Below are positions 1 through 6,651 of a stretch of DNA of 19,221 bases, piece by piece (the stretch's first letter is position 1; each line of letters starts with the position of its first letter). The translations under genes and the position numbers were made by a program. The stretch is from Bacillota bacterium (GTDB lineage Bacteria > Bacillota > Clostridia > Christensenellales > Aristaeellaceae): positions 1 to 19,221 of the forward strand of contig JAEWYP010000081.1 in assembly GCA_023395615.1 (NCBI GenBank). The letters are read 5' to 3'. The notes under the pieces were generated by a model. That model was not told the origin of the DNA and ran no database searches. It saw only the letters and a program-made list of their open reading frames with translations.

Positions 1-53
1 ACGATGGGCCATCCATGGGCGAAGTGCCATTTTGTATCGCTCAGCTTCTTCAT
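1..53 (-). CDS. Partial unidentified protein, N-terminal end only (runs off left edge)
   Basis: The minus strand has an ATG at 53 followed by an open frame to the window edge, beginning MKKLSDTKWHFAHGWPI. A GAAGAGGAG sequence lies about 9 nt upstream. The same frame stays open further upstream, reading YGKLIDIEEELFA just before the ATG and passing a possible TTG start at 83. The true start could therefore be 83 or the site of the short upstream frame at 103. A good promoter (196-224) points in this direction, and the gene is divergent from the TetR regulator. I do not recognise the family from 17 residues. That it is a real gene is inferred from the promoter, ribosome binding site and protein-like composition. 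Confidence 0.5.
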   Translation of the reverse strand, partial: MKKLSDTKWHFAHGWPI

Positions 54-79
54 GGCGAACAACTCCTCTTCAATATCGA

Positions 80-103
80 TCAATTTACCGTATGCAACAG
101 CAT
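80..103 (-). CDS. Short upstream reading frame (7 codons) or displaced gene start
   Basis: On the minus strand a textbook AGGAGG (109-114) sits 5 nt before an ATG at 103, which opens a seven-codon frame MLLHTVN ending in TGA at 80-82. The stop overlaps a TTG (81-83) of the long frame that continues to the left edge (TTGA overlap). The best ribosome binding site of the region therefore drives a peptide that ends where the next frame could begin. It may be a translationally coupled leader, or the original gene start separated by a one-base indel. Which of these is right cannot be decided from this window. Confidence 0.4.
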   Translation of the reverse strand: MLLHTVN

Positions 104-195
104 GGCGTCCTCCTCGCCTCACTGCGCGGAAGAATCCATCCTTGCAACATTACGCTACCCCGCACGGGTGCTTTCCGTTTTTCCTGTCAGCACAC

Positions 196-224
196 ACTAT
201 AGCACGGCACACACTTATTGTCAC
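196..224 (-). promoter_or_regulatory. Sigma-70-type promoter for the left-edge gene
   Basis: Minus-strand GTGACA (219-224), a 17-bp spacer and TATAGT (196-201). Transcription would start near 189, leaving about 85 nt of leader before the ATG at 103. Confidence 0.6.
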
Positions 225-256
225 TAAATAATACTGTTAATAAACATTCTATTTCT

Positions 257-301
257 GTTACCAATTTGAAAGGAAATATGTAGTAGTTGTTACCAATGGT
301 A
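257..301. promoter_or_regulatory. Candidate operator between divergent genes: GTTACCAA repeats and palindrome
   Basis: GTTACCAA occurs at 257-264 and again at 289-296, 32 bp apart, close to three helical turns. The second copy overlaps an 11-bp palindrome TACCA-A-TGGTA (291-301). The sites lie in the AT-rich divergent region between the left-edge gene and the TetR-family gene. TetR regulators commonly bind such palindromes next to their own gene, so autoregulation is a reasonable inference. Confidence 0.4.
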
Positions 302-361
302 TACATCATTGACTATAAGCATTATCCGCAGTCCGGCATCCTCGCGTGGCTAACCCGCCTG

Positions 362-370
362 TGGTATAAT
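362..370 (+). promoter_or_regulatory. Extended -10 promoter for the TetR-family gene
   Basis: TGG followed by a perfect TATAAT (365-370) fits an extended -10 element. No good -35 box is seen 17 bp upstream. The start codon at 421 is about 50 nt downstream. Confidence 0.5.
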
Positions 371-420
371 AATTTAGGATCAATGCACACATCCGGAACC
401 GCGTGGCAGGAGGAGATGGC

Positions 421-1029
421 ATGTCGCAGGTAACCAAGCGCGCTTTGGAAGAATCTCTGAAACGAATGTTGCTGAAAAAGCCGCTGGAAAAGATTACGAT
501 TTCCGACATCACGGAGGATTGCGGCATCAACCGCATGACCTTCTACTACCATTTTAAAGATATTTACGATCTGGTAGAATGGGCCTGCGAAGAAGACGCG
601 GCCCGCGCGCTGGATGGGAAAAAAACCTGTGACACCTGGCAACAGGGGTTTTTGCAGATATTCGAAGCCGTGACGGACAACCGGCCCTTTATCCTGAACG
701 TGTATCACTCCGTGAACCGGGAGCAGGTGGAACGTTACCTGTACCGGCTCACCTACGGGCTGATCATCGGCGTGGTAGAGGAGAAAGCGCGGGGGGCAAA
801 CGTAAGCGAGGCCGATAAGCGCTTCATCGCAGATTTTTATAAGTATGGCTTTGTGGGCCTGATGCTGGACTGGATTCGCTCCGACATGAAGGAGGAACCC
901 GCGGCGATCGTCGAACGGCTGGACACCCTGATCCGGGGAGATATCGACCTGGCGCTGTCCCGTTTTACCACGCAGGCCGCGCCGCAGCACAGCGCGCCGC
1001 GCCCCCCTTCCGACGGGCAGGCAGACTGA
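421..1029 (+). CDS. TetR/AcrR-family transcriptional regulator (DhaS-like)
   Basis: This is a 202-residue DNA-binding regulator. The N-terminal helix-turn-helix is typical of TetR: KITISDITEDCGINRMTFYYHF at about residues 22-43, with the TFYYHF recognition helix followed by KDIYDLVEW. The rest is an all-helical ligand/dimer domain resembling the DhaS-type C-terminal domain, and 200 residues is the usual length. I chose ATG 421 because AGGAGG at 408-413 lies 7 nt upstream; a GTG at 403 is in frame but has no such site. It sits upstream of ohyA on the same strand but is separated from it by a terminator and a new promoter. The ligand is unknown; because of ohyA, fatty acid sensing is a guess. 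A candidate operator lies at 257-301. Confidence 0.88.
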   Translation: MSQVTKRALEESLKRMLLKKPLEKITISDITEDCGINRMTFYYHFKDIYDLVEWACEEDAARALDGKKTCDTWQQGFLQIFEAVTDNRPFILNVYHSVNREQVERYLYRLTYGLIIGVVEEKARGANVSEADKRFIADFYKYGFVGLMLDWIRSDMKEEPAAIVERLDTLIRGDIDLALSRFTTQAAPQHSAPRPPSDGQAD

Positions 1030-1049
1030 GTTCATCTTTTATCAACTTT

Positions 1050-1090
1050 CCCCGTTTGATGCAATTTTCATCAGCCGGGGATTTTTGTTT
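1050..1090 (+). terminator. Intrinsic terminator of the TetR-family gene
   Basis: CCCCGTTTGATG (1050-1061) pairs with CATCAGCCGGGG (1069-1080) at 10 of 12 positions around a CAATTTT loop, followed by the T-rich ATTTTTGTTT. It lies 20 nt after the regulator's stop codon. Confidence 0.7.
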
Positions 1091-1091
1091 A

Positions 1092-1120
1092 TTGGTTTTT
1101 CCTTTGGTTTGCGGTATTTT
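1092..1120 (+). promoter_or_regulatory. Putative ohyA promoter
   Basis: TTGGTT (1092-1097), a 17-bp spacer and TATTTT (1115-1120), just downstream of the terminator and 35 nt before the chosen ohyA start. The spacing is ideal and the hexamers are only moderate. Confidence 0.45.
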
Positions 1121-1154
1121 ATGCCCGTACCCCAAAGGAAAGGAAGCATATTGT

Positions 1155-2930
1155 ATGTATTATTCCAGTGGTAATTACGAAGCGTTTGCCCGCCCCCAGA
1201 AACCGGCGGACGCCGACCACAAATCGGCTTATATTATCGGTTCCGGGCTGGCGGCCCTGGCGGCGGCGTGCTACCTGGTGCGCGACGGCCAGATGAGCGG
1301 CAAGCGCGTGCATGTTCTGGAGAAGGACCCCATTCCCGGCGGCGCGTGCGACGGTTACCAGTACGACAGTGTCGGGTATGTAATGCGCGGTGGCCGCGAA
1401 ATGGATAACCATTTCGAGTGCATGTGGGACCTTTTCCGCTCCATTCCCTCAATTGAGACCGAGGGGGTCAGCGTGCTGGACGAGTACTACTGGCTGAATA
1501 AAAAGGACCCCAACTATTCCCTGATGCGCGCCACCGTTTCCCGTGGGGAGGATGCGCATACCGACGGCAAATTCGGCCTGTCGGACAAGGCCGCAAAGGA
1601 AATCATGACCCTGTTCCTCACCCCGGACGAGCAGCTGTACGATAAACGCATCACCGATGTGTTCAGCGACGAGGTACTATCTTCCAACTTCTGGATGTAC
1701 TGGCGCACCATGTTCGCCTTTGAAAACTGGCACAGCGCGCTGGAAATGAAACTGTACCTGAAGCGTTTTGTGCACCATGTGGGCGGCCTGCCGGACTTTA
1801 AAGCCCTGCGCTTTACCAGGTACAATCAGTACGAATCCATGATCCTGCCGATGATTGAGTACCTGAAGAAGTTCGACGTGCAGTTCCACTATGGCGTTAA
1901 GGTGGTCAACGTCGCGTTCGACACTTCCCACGGCCGCAAGGTAGCCACCCGCATCGACGTGCTCCGCGACGGCAAGGCGGACCAGATCGACCTGACGAAG
2001 GACGATCTGCTGTTTATCACCAACGGCGGCTGCGTGGAAAACTCCACCATCGGCGCGCAAAACAAGCCCGCGCCGTATCGCCCGGAGCTGTCGGCAGGCG
2101 GCGGCTGGGACCTGTGGCGCAAAATCGCCGCGCAGGACCCCGCCTTCGGCCATCCGGATAAGTTCTGCCACGATCCCGAGCAGACCAACTGGATGTCCGC
2201 TACCGTTACAACGCTGGACAACCGCATTCCCCCGTATCTCCAGAAAATCTGCAAACGCGACCCCTTCTCCGGCAAGGTGGTCACAGGCGGTATCGTAACT
2301 GTTACGGACTCCAACTGGCTGCTGAGCTGGACCTTCAACCGCCAACCCCAGTTCCGCAGCCAGCCGAAAAACCAGCTGGTCGGCTGGGTCTACGGCCTGT
2401 TTACCGATAAACCCGGCAACTATATTCAAAAGCCGATGCGCGAATGCACCGGCAAGGAAATCTGCATGGAGTGGCTGTACCATCTGGGCGTGCCGGAAGG
2501 GCAGATTGAAGATCTGGCGGAGCACAGCGCCAACACCGTACCCGTGATGATGCCCTATATCACCGCGTTCTTCATGCCCCGCGCCGCGGGCGACCGTCCC
2601 GCCGTCGTGCCGGAAGGCAGCGTTAACTTCGCATTCCTCGGGCAGTTTGCCGAAACGGCGCGCGACACTATTTTCACCACCGAGTACTCCATCCGCACCG
2701 GTATGGAGGCGGTATACCAGCTGCTGAACATCGATCGCGGCGTTCCGGAGGTATGGGGCAGCGTGTACGATGTGCGCGACCTGCTGAATGCGTCGGTACA
2801 GTTGCGCGACGGAAAAAAGATCACCGACATGAACCTGTCCTTTATAGAGAAGATCGCGCTTCGCGCAGCGCTAAAAAAGGCGGCTGGCACCGACGTGGAA
2901 AAACTGCTGAAGGAATATCACGCAATCTGA
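1155..2930 (+). CDS. ohyA: Oleate hydratase (myosin-cross-reactive antigen family)
   Basis: FAD-dependent enzyme that hydrates the cis-9 double bond of oleate and related unsaturated fatty acids to 10-hydroxy acids (EC 4.2.1.53), acting at the inner face of the membrane. The 591-residue product has the normal family length. The Rossmann motif IIGSGLAALAAA lies at about residues 27-38. Glu82 in RGGREMDNHFECMWDLF and Tyr201 match the catalytic Glu and Tyr known from the S. aureus enzyme, even in numbering. The open frame extends 33 codons upstream of 1155, but family homologs begin near MYYSSGNYEAF, and AAAGGAAAGG lies about 10 nt before 1155. The gene has its own candidate promoter and a strong terminator downstream, so it looks monocistronic. 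In gut bacteria the family is linked to detoxifying unsaturated fatty acids. Confidence 0.96.
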   Translation: MYYSSGNYEAFARPQKPADADHKSAYIIGSGLAALAAACYLVRDGQMSGKRVHVLEKDPIPGGACDGYQYDSVGYVMRGGREMDNHFECMWDLFRSIPSIETEGVSVLDEYYWLNKKDPNYSLMRATVSRGEDAHTDGKFGLSDKAAKEIMTLFLTPDEQLYDKRITDVFSDEVLSSNFWMYWRTMFAFENWHSALEMKLYLKRFVHHVGGLPDFKALRFTRYNQYESMILPMIEYLKKFDVQFHYGVKVVNVAFDTSHGRKVATRIDVLRDGKADQIDLTKDDLLFITNGGCVENSTIGAQNKPAPYRPELSAGGGWDLWRKIAAQDPAFGHPDKFCHDPEQTNWMSATVTTLDNRIPPYLQKICKRDPFSGKVVTGGIVTVTDSNWLLSWTFNRQPQFRSQPKNQLVGWVYGLFTDKPGNYIQKPMRECTGKEICMEWLYHLGVPEGQIEDLAEHSANTVPVMMPYITAFFMPRAAGDRPAVVPEGSVNFAFLGQFAETARDTIFTTEYSIRTGMEAVYQLLNIDRGVPEVWGSVYDVRDLLNASVQLRDGKKITDMNLSFIEKIALRAALKKAAGTDVEKLLKEYHAI

Positions 2931-3033
2931 CCGTTTGCACGGCCAACTGCCGGCCCGCGGCTTATGTAACCGGTCCGCTGATCTCCATTCCCTGTGTGGG
3001 CCGTTTACCCCTGAATTGAATCATTCGCCGTAT

Positions 3034-3066
3034 TCGCGGAGGGGAAAAATCCCTCCGCGATTTTTT
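3034..3066 (+). terminator. Intrinsic terminator of ohyA
   Basis: Perfect 10-bp stem TCGCGGAGGG / CCCTCCGCGA around GAAAAAT, followed directly by TTTTTT. It lies about 100 nt after the ohyA stop. Confidence 0.92.
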
Positions 3067-3123
3067 GGTAGTAAGCTGTGTCGGCGTTCGCCTTATCTGG
3101 TAGTCAAATGGGTTGAATGATAT

Positions 3124-3133
3124 AATACGTATT
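3124..3133. promoter_or_regulatory. Upstream operator copy AATACGTATT (nagB)
   Basis: Perfect 10-bp palindrome, identical to the copy at 3168-3177 and 44 bp upstream of it. Two exact copies flanking an AT-rich stretch in front of a strong promoter suggest a dimeric repressor able to loop or bind cooperatively. The TAC-GTA core resembles sites of some GntR-family regulators, but the regulator is not in this window. Confidence 0.6.
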
Positions 3134-3167
3134 TCTATTATCCTTTTATTTATTAGCTTTTTCTGTT

Positions 3168-3177
3168 AATACGTATT
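3168..3177. promoter_or_regulatory. Downstream operator copy AATACGTATT overlapping the nagB -35
   Basis: Second exact copy of the palindrome. Its last two bases are the first two of the -35 hexamer TTGACT (3176-3181), so a bound protein would block RNA polymerase. Repression of nagBA, relieved by an amino sugar phosphate, is the natural inference. Confidence 0.65.
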
Positions 3178-3204
3178 GACTGTTCTCTCCCTCTCTGCTA
3201 TACT
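3176..3204 (+). promoter_or_regulatory. Strong sigma-70-type promoter for nagBA
   Basis: TTGACT (3176-3181), a 17-bp spacer and TATACT (3199-3204), each one mismatch from consensus. The predicted start near 3211 gives a leader of about 50 nt. Confidence 0.85.
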
Positions 3205-3262
3205 CTGGTGCGAACGCGGGCGGAGAGCCTCCCACGCGCTTTTTACGAAGGATGGGGATAGG

Positions 3263-3991
3263 ATGATGCAGATACACACATACGACACTGCCGCGCAGGT
3301 CGGTCAGGCGGCAGCGATCCTGATCGGAGCGCAAGTTTTACAAAAACCGGAAAGTGTGCTCGGTCTGGCTACGGGGTCGTCTCCGATCCCGACCTACCGG
3401 GAGTTGATCCGTCTGTATCAGGCAGGCGTGCTGGATTTTTCCCACGCGACAGCCTTCAACCTGGACGAGTACTGCCAGCTGCCCACAGGGCACCCGTGCA
3501 GTTACCGCTATTTTATGGATCAGGAGCTGTTTGCTCACATTAACCTGCCTGCCGAACGCAGGCATATCCCAGATGGGAACGCGCCCGATCTGGAGGGCGA
3601 ATGCGCACGGTATGACCGGAAAATTGCCGAAGCGGGCGGGATCGACCTGCAGTTGCTGGGCATCGGCCGCAACGGGCACATCGGGTTTAACGAACCATCC
3701 GACCAGTTTGTGTACGGTTGCCACGTCGTGGCCTTAACACAGAGCACCATCGAGGCGAACCGCCGCTTTTTTGACCGGGAGGAGGATGTGCCCCGCAGGG
3801 CCGTCAGTCTTGGCGTTGGCAGCATCATGAACGCTAAAAGCGTGTTGCTGATCGCTACCGGATCGGATAAAGCCGACGCGGTGCGCAAGGCAATTCTGGA
3901 GGACATTGACCCCGGCACACAGGCCAGCATTTTGCGCACGCATCCCAACGCCATTTTCCTGCTGGATCGTGCCGCAGCGTCGCGGTTGTAA
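3263..3991 (+). CDS. nagB: Glucosamine-6-phosphate deaminase
   Basis: Converts glucosamine-6-phosphate to fructose-6-phosphate and ammonia (EC 3.5.99.6), the last step of amino sugar catabolism, in the cytoplasm. The 242-residue product is close to the usual Firmicute length. Visible motifs are GLATGSSP (about 34-41, phosphate binding), FNLDEY with Asp68, and LGIGRNGHIGFNEP (about 132-145) with His139 and Glu144. The Asn before GHIGFNEP replaces the Asp of the E. coli enzyme, as in the Bacillus type. The frame is open from 3176, but that overlaps the promoter; ATG 3263 follows GGGGAT, and an adjacent ATG at 3266 is equally possible. It is the first gene of a nagBA operon. The allosteric C-terminal segment of the E. 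coli enzyme is absent, as expected for this shorter class. Confidence 0.96.
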   Translation: MMQIHTYDTAAQVGQAAAILIGAQVLQKPESVLGLATGSSPIPTYRELIRLYQAGVLDFSHATAFNLDEYCQLPTGHPCSYRYFMDQELFAHINLPAERRHIPDGNAPDLEGECARYDRKIAEAGGIDLQLLGIGRNGHIGFNEPSDQFVYGCHVVALTQSTIEANRRFFDREEDVPRRAVSLGVGSIMNAKSVLLIATGSDKADAVRKAILEDIDPGTQASILRTHPNAIFLLDRAAASRL

Positions 3992-4065
3992 CCAGGGAAA
4001 CATAACCGTACCCGTACCCAAAGCGATCGCAACGGAACGCCGGATCCGCAGAAAGGAACATCCCC

Positions 4066-5202
4066 ATGAAAATAGCCGGAGTACGATATTACGGCGAAGA
4101 TTTCGCCTTTCATTATGGTTCCGTAACCGTGGAAAACGGTCTGTTCACACGGCTGGAGCCCTCAGCCGAGGAAGCGCCGGCAAATTGCCCCATGCTTTGG
4201 CCAGGGTTGGTGGATATTCACCTGCACGGCAACAGCGGCGCGGATTTTTCGGACGGAGATTATGACGGGCTGGTAAAAATGGCCCGCTATCTGGCCAGCG
4301 TCGGTGTTACCAGCTTCAGCCCCGCCTCCATGACCCTGCCGGAAGCAACGCTGGAAAAGGCCTGCCGCACCGCGGCGCGCCTGCGGGATGAAGCGCCGGA
4401 CCATGCCGCCGTGCTGCGCGGCGTCACCATGGAAGGCCCGTTCTTTAGCGCCGCCAAGAAGGGCGCGCAGGCGGCGGAATATCTTCGCCTGCCGGATATC
4501 GCCCTGTTCCGCCGCCTGCAAAAAGCGGCAGGCGGCCTGATCCGTATCGCCTGCGTCGCGCCGGAGCTGGAAGGCGCGGTGGAATACATCCGCGCGGTCA
4601 CGCAGGAGGGCGTTACGGTGTCCGAAGCCCACACTGCCGCCAATTACGATGCCGCAGCCGCCGGGTTTGCCGCGGGTGCGCAGCATGTGACCCACCTGTT
4701 TAACGCCATGCCGCCGCTGCTGCACCGCGAGCCGGGTGTGATCGGCGCCGCGTCGGAACGCCCGGATGTAACGGCAGAGCTGATCTGCGACGGGCACCAC
4801 ATCCACCCCAGCGCGGTGCGCGCCGCCTTTAAGCTGTTTGGCCCGGAACGCCTTTGCCTGGTCAGCGACGCCATCTCCGCCACGGGGCTTGGCGACGGCG
4901 CGTGTACGCTGGGCGGGCAGGCCGTCACGGTTCGGAACGGGCGCGCCACCCTCGCGGACGGTACGCTGGCCGGATCGGTCGCCACGCTGTTTGGCTGTGT
5001 CCGGCAGGCCGTCTCGATGGGGATTCCGCTGGAGCACGCCCTGCGCTGCGCCACGGCCAACCCCGCGCGGGTGATCGGCGCGGAGGATGTGGGCGTAATC
5101 GCCGTGGGAAAGCGTGCCGATTGCCTGCTCTGCGGCGCGGACCTGTCTCTTCAGACGGTCTATCTGGCAGGGCGGCAACTGGACACTGCGCTTGCCGTGT
5201 AA
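4066..5202 (+). CDS. nagA: N-acetylglucosamine-6-phosphate deacetylase
   Basis: Hydrolyses N-acetylglucosamine-6-phosphate to glucosamine-6-phosphate and acetate (EC 3.5.1.25), feeding NagB. The 378-residue amidohydrolase shows PGLVDIHLHGNSGADF with His52 and His54, TMEGPFF with the metal ligand Glu123, EAHTAANYD with His189, THLFNAM with His210, DGHHIHP (242-248), and the catalytic Asp268 in LVSDAISATG. All expected active-site residues are present. ATG 4066 follows AAAGGAA by 7 nt. The 74-bp gap from nagB contains no visible promoter or terminator, so the two genes are probably one operon under the 3176-3204 promoter. A strong terminator follows. Confidence 0.96.
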   Translation: MKIAGVRYYGEDFAFHYGSVTVENGLFTRLEPSAEEAPANCPMLWPGLVDIHLHGNSGADFSDGDYDGLVKMARYLASVGVTSFSPASMTLPEATLEKACRTAARLRDEAPDHAAVLRGVTMEGPFFSAAKKGAQAAEYLRLPDIALFRRLQKAAGGLIRIACVAPELEGAVEYIRAVTQEGVTVSEAHTAANYDAAAAGFAAGAQHVTHLFNAMPPLLHREPGVIGAASERPDVTAELICDGHHIHPSAVRAAFKLFGPERLCLVSDAISATGLGDGACTLGGQAVTVRNGRATLADGTLAGSVATLFGCVRQAVSMGIPLEHALRCATANPARVIGAEDVGVIAVGKRADCLLCGADLSLQTVYLAGRQLDTALAV

Positions 5203-5211
5203 CATATATAC

Positions 5212-5249
5212 ATATCCCGGATCGGCATTCCGCCGATCCGGGATATTTT
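5212..5249 (+). terminator. Intrinsic terminator of nagBA, between convergent operons
   Basis: Perfect 15-bp stem ATATCCCGGATCGGC / GCCGATCCGGGATAT around ATTCC, with TTTT at 5246-5249. The minus-strand operon ends at 5250, right beside it. On the minus strand the stem is followed by only a mixed AT stretch, so termination in that direction is less certain. Confidence 0.88.
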
Positions 5250-5693
5250 CTATTTCATTTCCAGCTTTGCAATGATCTTATCCGTCGTGCCCACCCCGTG
5301 CTGGGGGCTGTGCGCATCCCAGGGAAAGAAAACAGCGAAGGTTCCCGCAGGCATCAGAATGCGCGCGCTTTCCAGGCCCATCGGCGCGTGCTTCGCGTCC
5401 GTTTCGCGGTTCAACTCTCCCCAGCCCGGCACGGTCGCCGCGTCGCGGCAGAACACCGTCTCGCAGTCCCGCAGGGCAATATGCAGGTCGATGTGGGCTT
5501 CGTGCGCCTCCCAGTCCCCGGTGAGCGAAAGTGAGCATTCCAGACGCGTGCAGTACGCGCGCTCCCCGTCGATCTCGTGCCTGCCCGGGGCAAGCTCCGC
5601 CGGGGGATTCTGCCCAAAAAACGCGATGGCCCGATCCAGCGCCGGGTTCAGCCCCGCATAACGGTTCAGATGATCAATCGTATCGAATATCAC
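5250..5693 (-). CDS. nanQ: YhcH/YjgK/YiaL family protein, likely sugar anomerase (NanQ-like)
   Basis: A 147-residue cupin-like protein of the DUF386 family. The E. coli member NanQ (YhcH) speeds interconversion of sialic acid anomers, and family members recur in sialic acid operons. Candidate metal ligands are in WEAHEAHIDLH and FPWDAHSPQ. I start it at GTG 5693 (VIFDTIDHLNRY) because AGGAG (5701-5705) lies 7 nt upstream; the frame extends 8 codons further with no ribosome binding site. It is the last gene of the minus-strand operon, after the PIG-L gene, and converges with nagBA. The nanA neighbour supports the anomerase role; the exact sugar is inference. Confidence 0.88.
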   Translation of the reverse strand: MIFDTIDHLNRYAGLNPALDRAIAFFGQNPPAELAPGRHEIDGERAYCTRLECSLSLTGDWEAHEAHIDLHIALRDCETVFCRDAATVPGWGELNRETDAKHAPMGLESARILMPAGTFAVFFPWDAHSPQHGVGTTDKIIAKLEMK

Positions 5694-5705
5694 AGTGTTG
5701 CTCCT

Positions 5706-5753
5706 TCCGCCCCACACCCGCCCTTCATCGGGCAGGCATTAAGCGTTTACGCT
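5706..5753 (-). promoter_or_regulatory. Intercistronic stem-loops between PIG-L and yhcH genes
   Basis: Just after the PIG-L stop, AGCGT-AA-ACGCT (5742-5753) can fold, followed by a GCCC/GGGC hairpin (about 5720-5735). Neither has a T-tract, so they look like mRNA processing or stability elements rather than terminators. The first loosely resembles a cre site. Confidence 0.3.
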
Positions 5754-6593
5754 CTATTCTTCGTTTGGGTACGTTCCGCGCAGGTTGATGGCGGAATAGC
5801 GCTTGTGCGCGGTCAGCACGTCGTTCTCCATCATATGCCGCGATACCGGCAGGCTGGAGCGCGTTTCGTTATACAGGCGGCAGAACCCTTCGGCAAAGTT
5901 GACATAGCCGGTTTTACCGAAGATGCCGTCCACGGTTTCGATCGCCTTGCGCGCGTAATCGCCCCGGTAGCCCTGGCTGGCGAACTGATCCAGCGCCTTC
6001 AGTTTTTGGCCGATCACCGGGCTTACGTCGATAAATAAATCATTGCGGATGCCATGCAGGCTCAGCGCGTCGCGCGGGTAAACCGGCAGCTTGGTCATAA
6101 ATACCTGTTTAACCCAAAATTCATTCTGCCCATCCATATTCTTCAGGTACATGCTCACCTGGTTCAGGGCGTTGAGCACCATCACAGATGCAACCGTATG
6201 CGGATCGGGCATCACGGCGTTCAGCGGATAATCCGTGATGATCACATCCGGCCGTTTCTCCGCAATCACCTGCGCCAGCCGGTGAACGATATCCGGCTGC
6301 ACGCCCACATAATTATCGTCGTAATCCAAATTGACCAGATCGGACACTCCAATAATTTCCGCCGCTTTCTCCATTTCCACGCGTTTATTCCGGATAATAT
6401 CCTCGCGCGTCACCTCATGGACAGCCTCGTCGCTCACACGGTTTTTTTCCGCGTAGGCGTTGGGGTGGATGCGGCCGCCGTGGGTCAGCGTAACCAGGGT
6501 GATGATATCGCCTCCGGCGGCGTGCAGCGCCAGCGTACCGCCGCTTTCCGAAAAGTGATCGGCCGGATGCGCGTAAATCGACATGATTTTCAT
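5754..6593 (-). CDS. PIG-L/LmbE-family deacetylase with altered catalytic motif
   Basis: A 279-residue protein of the zinc-dependent PIG-L fold, whose members usually remove N-acetyl groups from GlcNAc-containing substrates. The N-terminal motif reads YAHPADHFSESGGT: His9 and Asp12 match the zinc ligands, but residue 11 is Ala where the family has the Asp that acts as general base. A third ligand is probably His132 in MPDPHTVAS. Other conserved-looking parts are LTHGGR (37-41) and IITDYPLNAV (118-127). ATG 6593 is chosen because GAGAGG lies about 9 nt upstream and the Rossmann-like strand MKIMSIYAHP begins there; the frame runs 29 codons further into the nanA end without support. It lies between nanA and yhcH. 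Possible substrates are an N-acetyl or O-acetyl sugar, but the missing base makes the chemistry uncertain. Confidence 0.83.
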   Translation of the reverse strand: MKIMSIYAHPADHFSESGGTLALHAAGGDIITLVTLTHGGRIHPNAYAEKNRVSDEAVHEVTREDIIRNKRVEMEKAAEIIGVSDLVNLDYDDNYVGVQPDIVHRLAQVIAEKRPDVIITDYPLNAVMPDPHTVASVMVLNALNQVSMYLKNMDGQNEFWVKQVFMTKLPVYPRDALSLHGIRNDLFIDVSPVIGQKLKALDQFASQGYRGDYARKAIETVDGIFGKTGYVNFAEGFCRLYNETRSSLPVSRHMMENDVLTAHKRYSAINLRGTYPNEE

Positions 6594-6622
6594 CAATAAT
6601 ACCTCTCTGCCATCTCTGTTTT

Positions 6623-6641
6623 CGCCGCGAAAGGCGCGGCG
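6623..6641 (-). promoter_or_regulatory. Intercistronic hairpin nanA-PIG-L
   Basis: Perfect 7-bp stem CGCCGCG / CGCGGCG with a 5-nt loop, between the nanA stop (6652) and the next start (6593). On the minus strand it is followed by AAAAC, not T residues, so it is not a typical terminator. A role in mRNA stability is inferred. Confidence 0.4.
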
Positions 6642-6651
6642 GCCACAACGT

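Larger units (their letters stand above)
2931..3262. other. Intergenic region ohyA-nagB
   Basis: About 330 bp without a gene. From left to right it holds about 100 bp with no visible feature, the ohyA terminator (3034-3066), two identical palindromes (3124-3133, 3168-3177) and the nagB promoter (3176-3204). The short frames crossing it have no ribosome binding site or recognisable protein. Confidence 0.7.

Noticed and set aside
403..420. GTG start six codons upstream for the TetR-family protein
   Set aside because: These codons include the AGGAGG ribosome binding site for ATG 421, which is the better start.
322..1035. Minus-strand open frame opposite the TetR gene
   Set aside because: Antisense shadow; no protein family resemblance, while the plus strand has a clear helix-turn-helix.
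4162..5205. Long minus-strand open frame opposite nagA
   Set aside because: Low-complexity Arg/Gly/His-rich translation typical of the antisense of a GC-rich gene; nagA on the plus strand has all family motifs.
5740..5753. GTAAACGCTTAA as a catabolite-responsive element
   Set aside because: It misses several cre consensus positions and lies inside the operon just before yhcH, not at a promoter.
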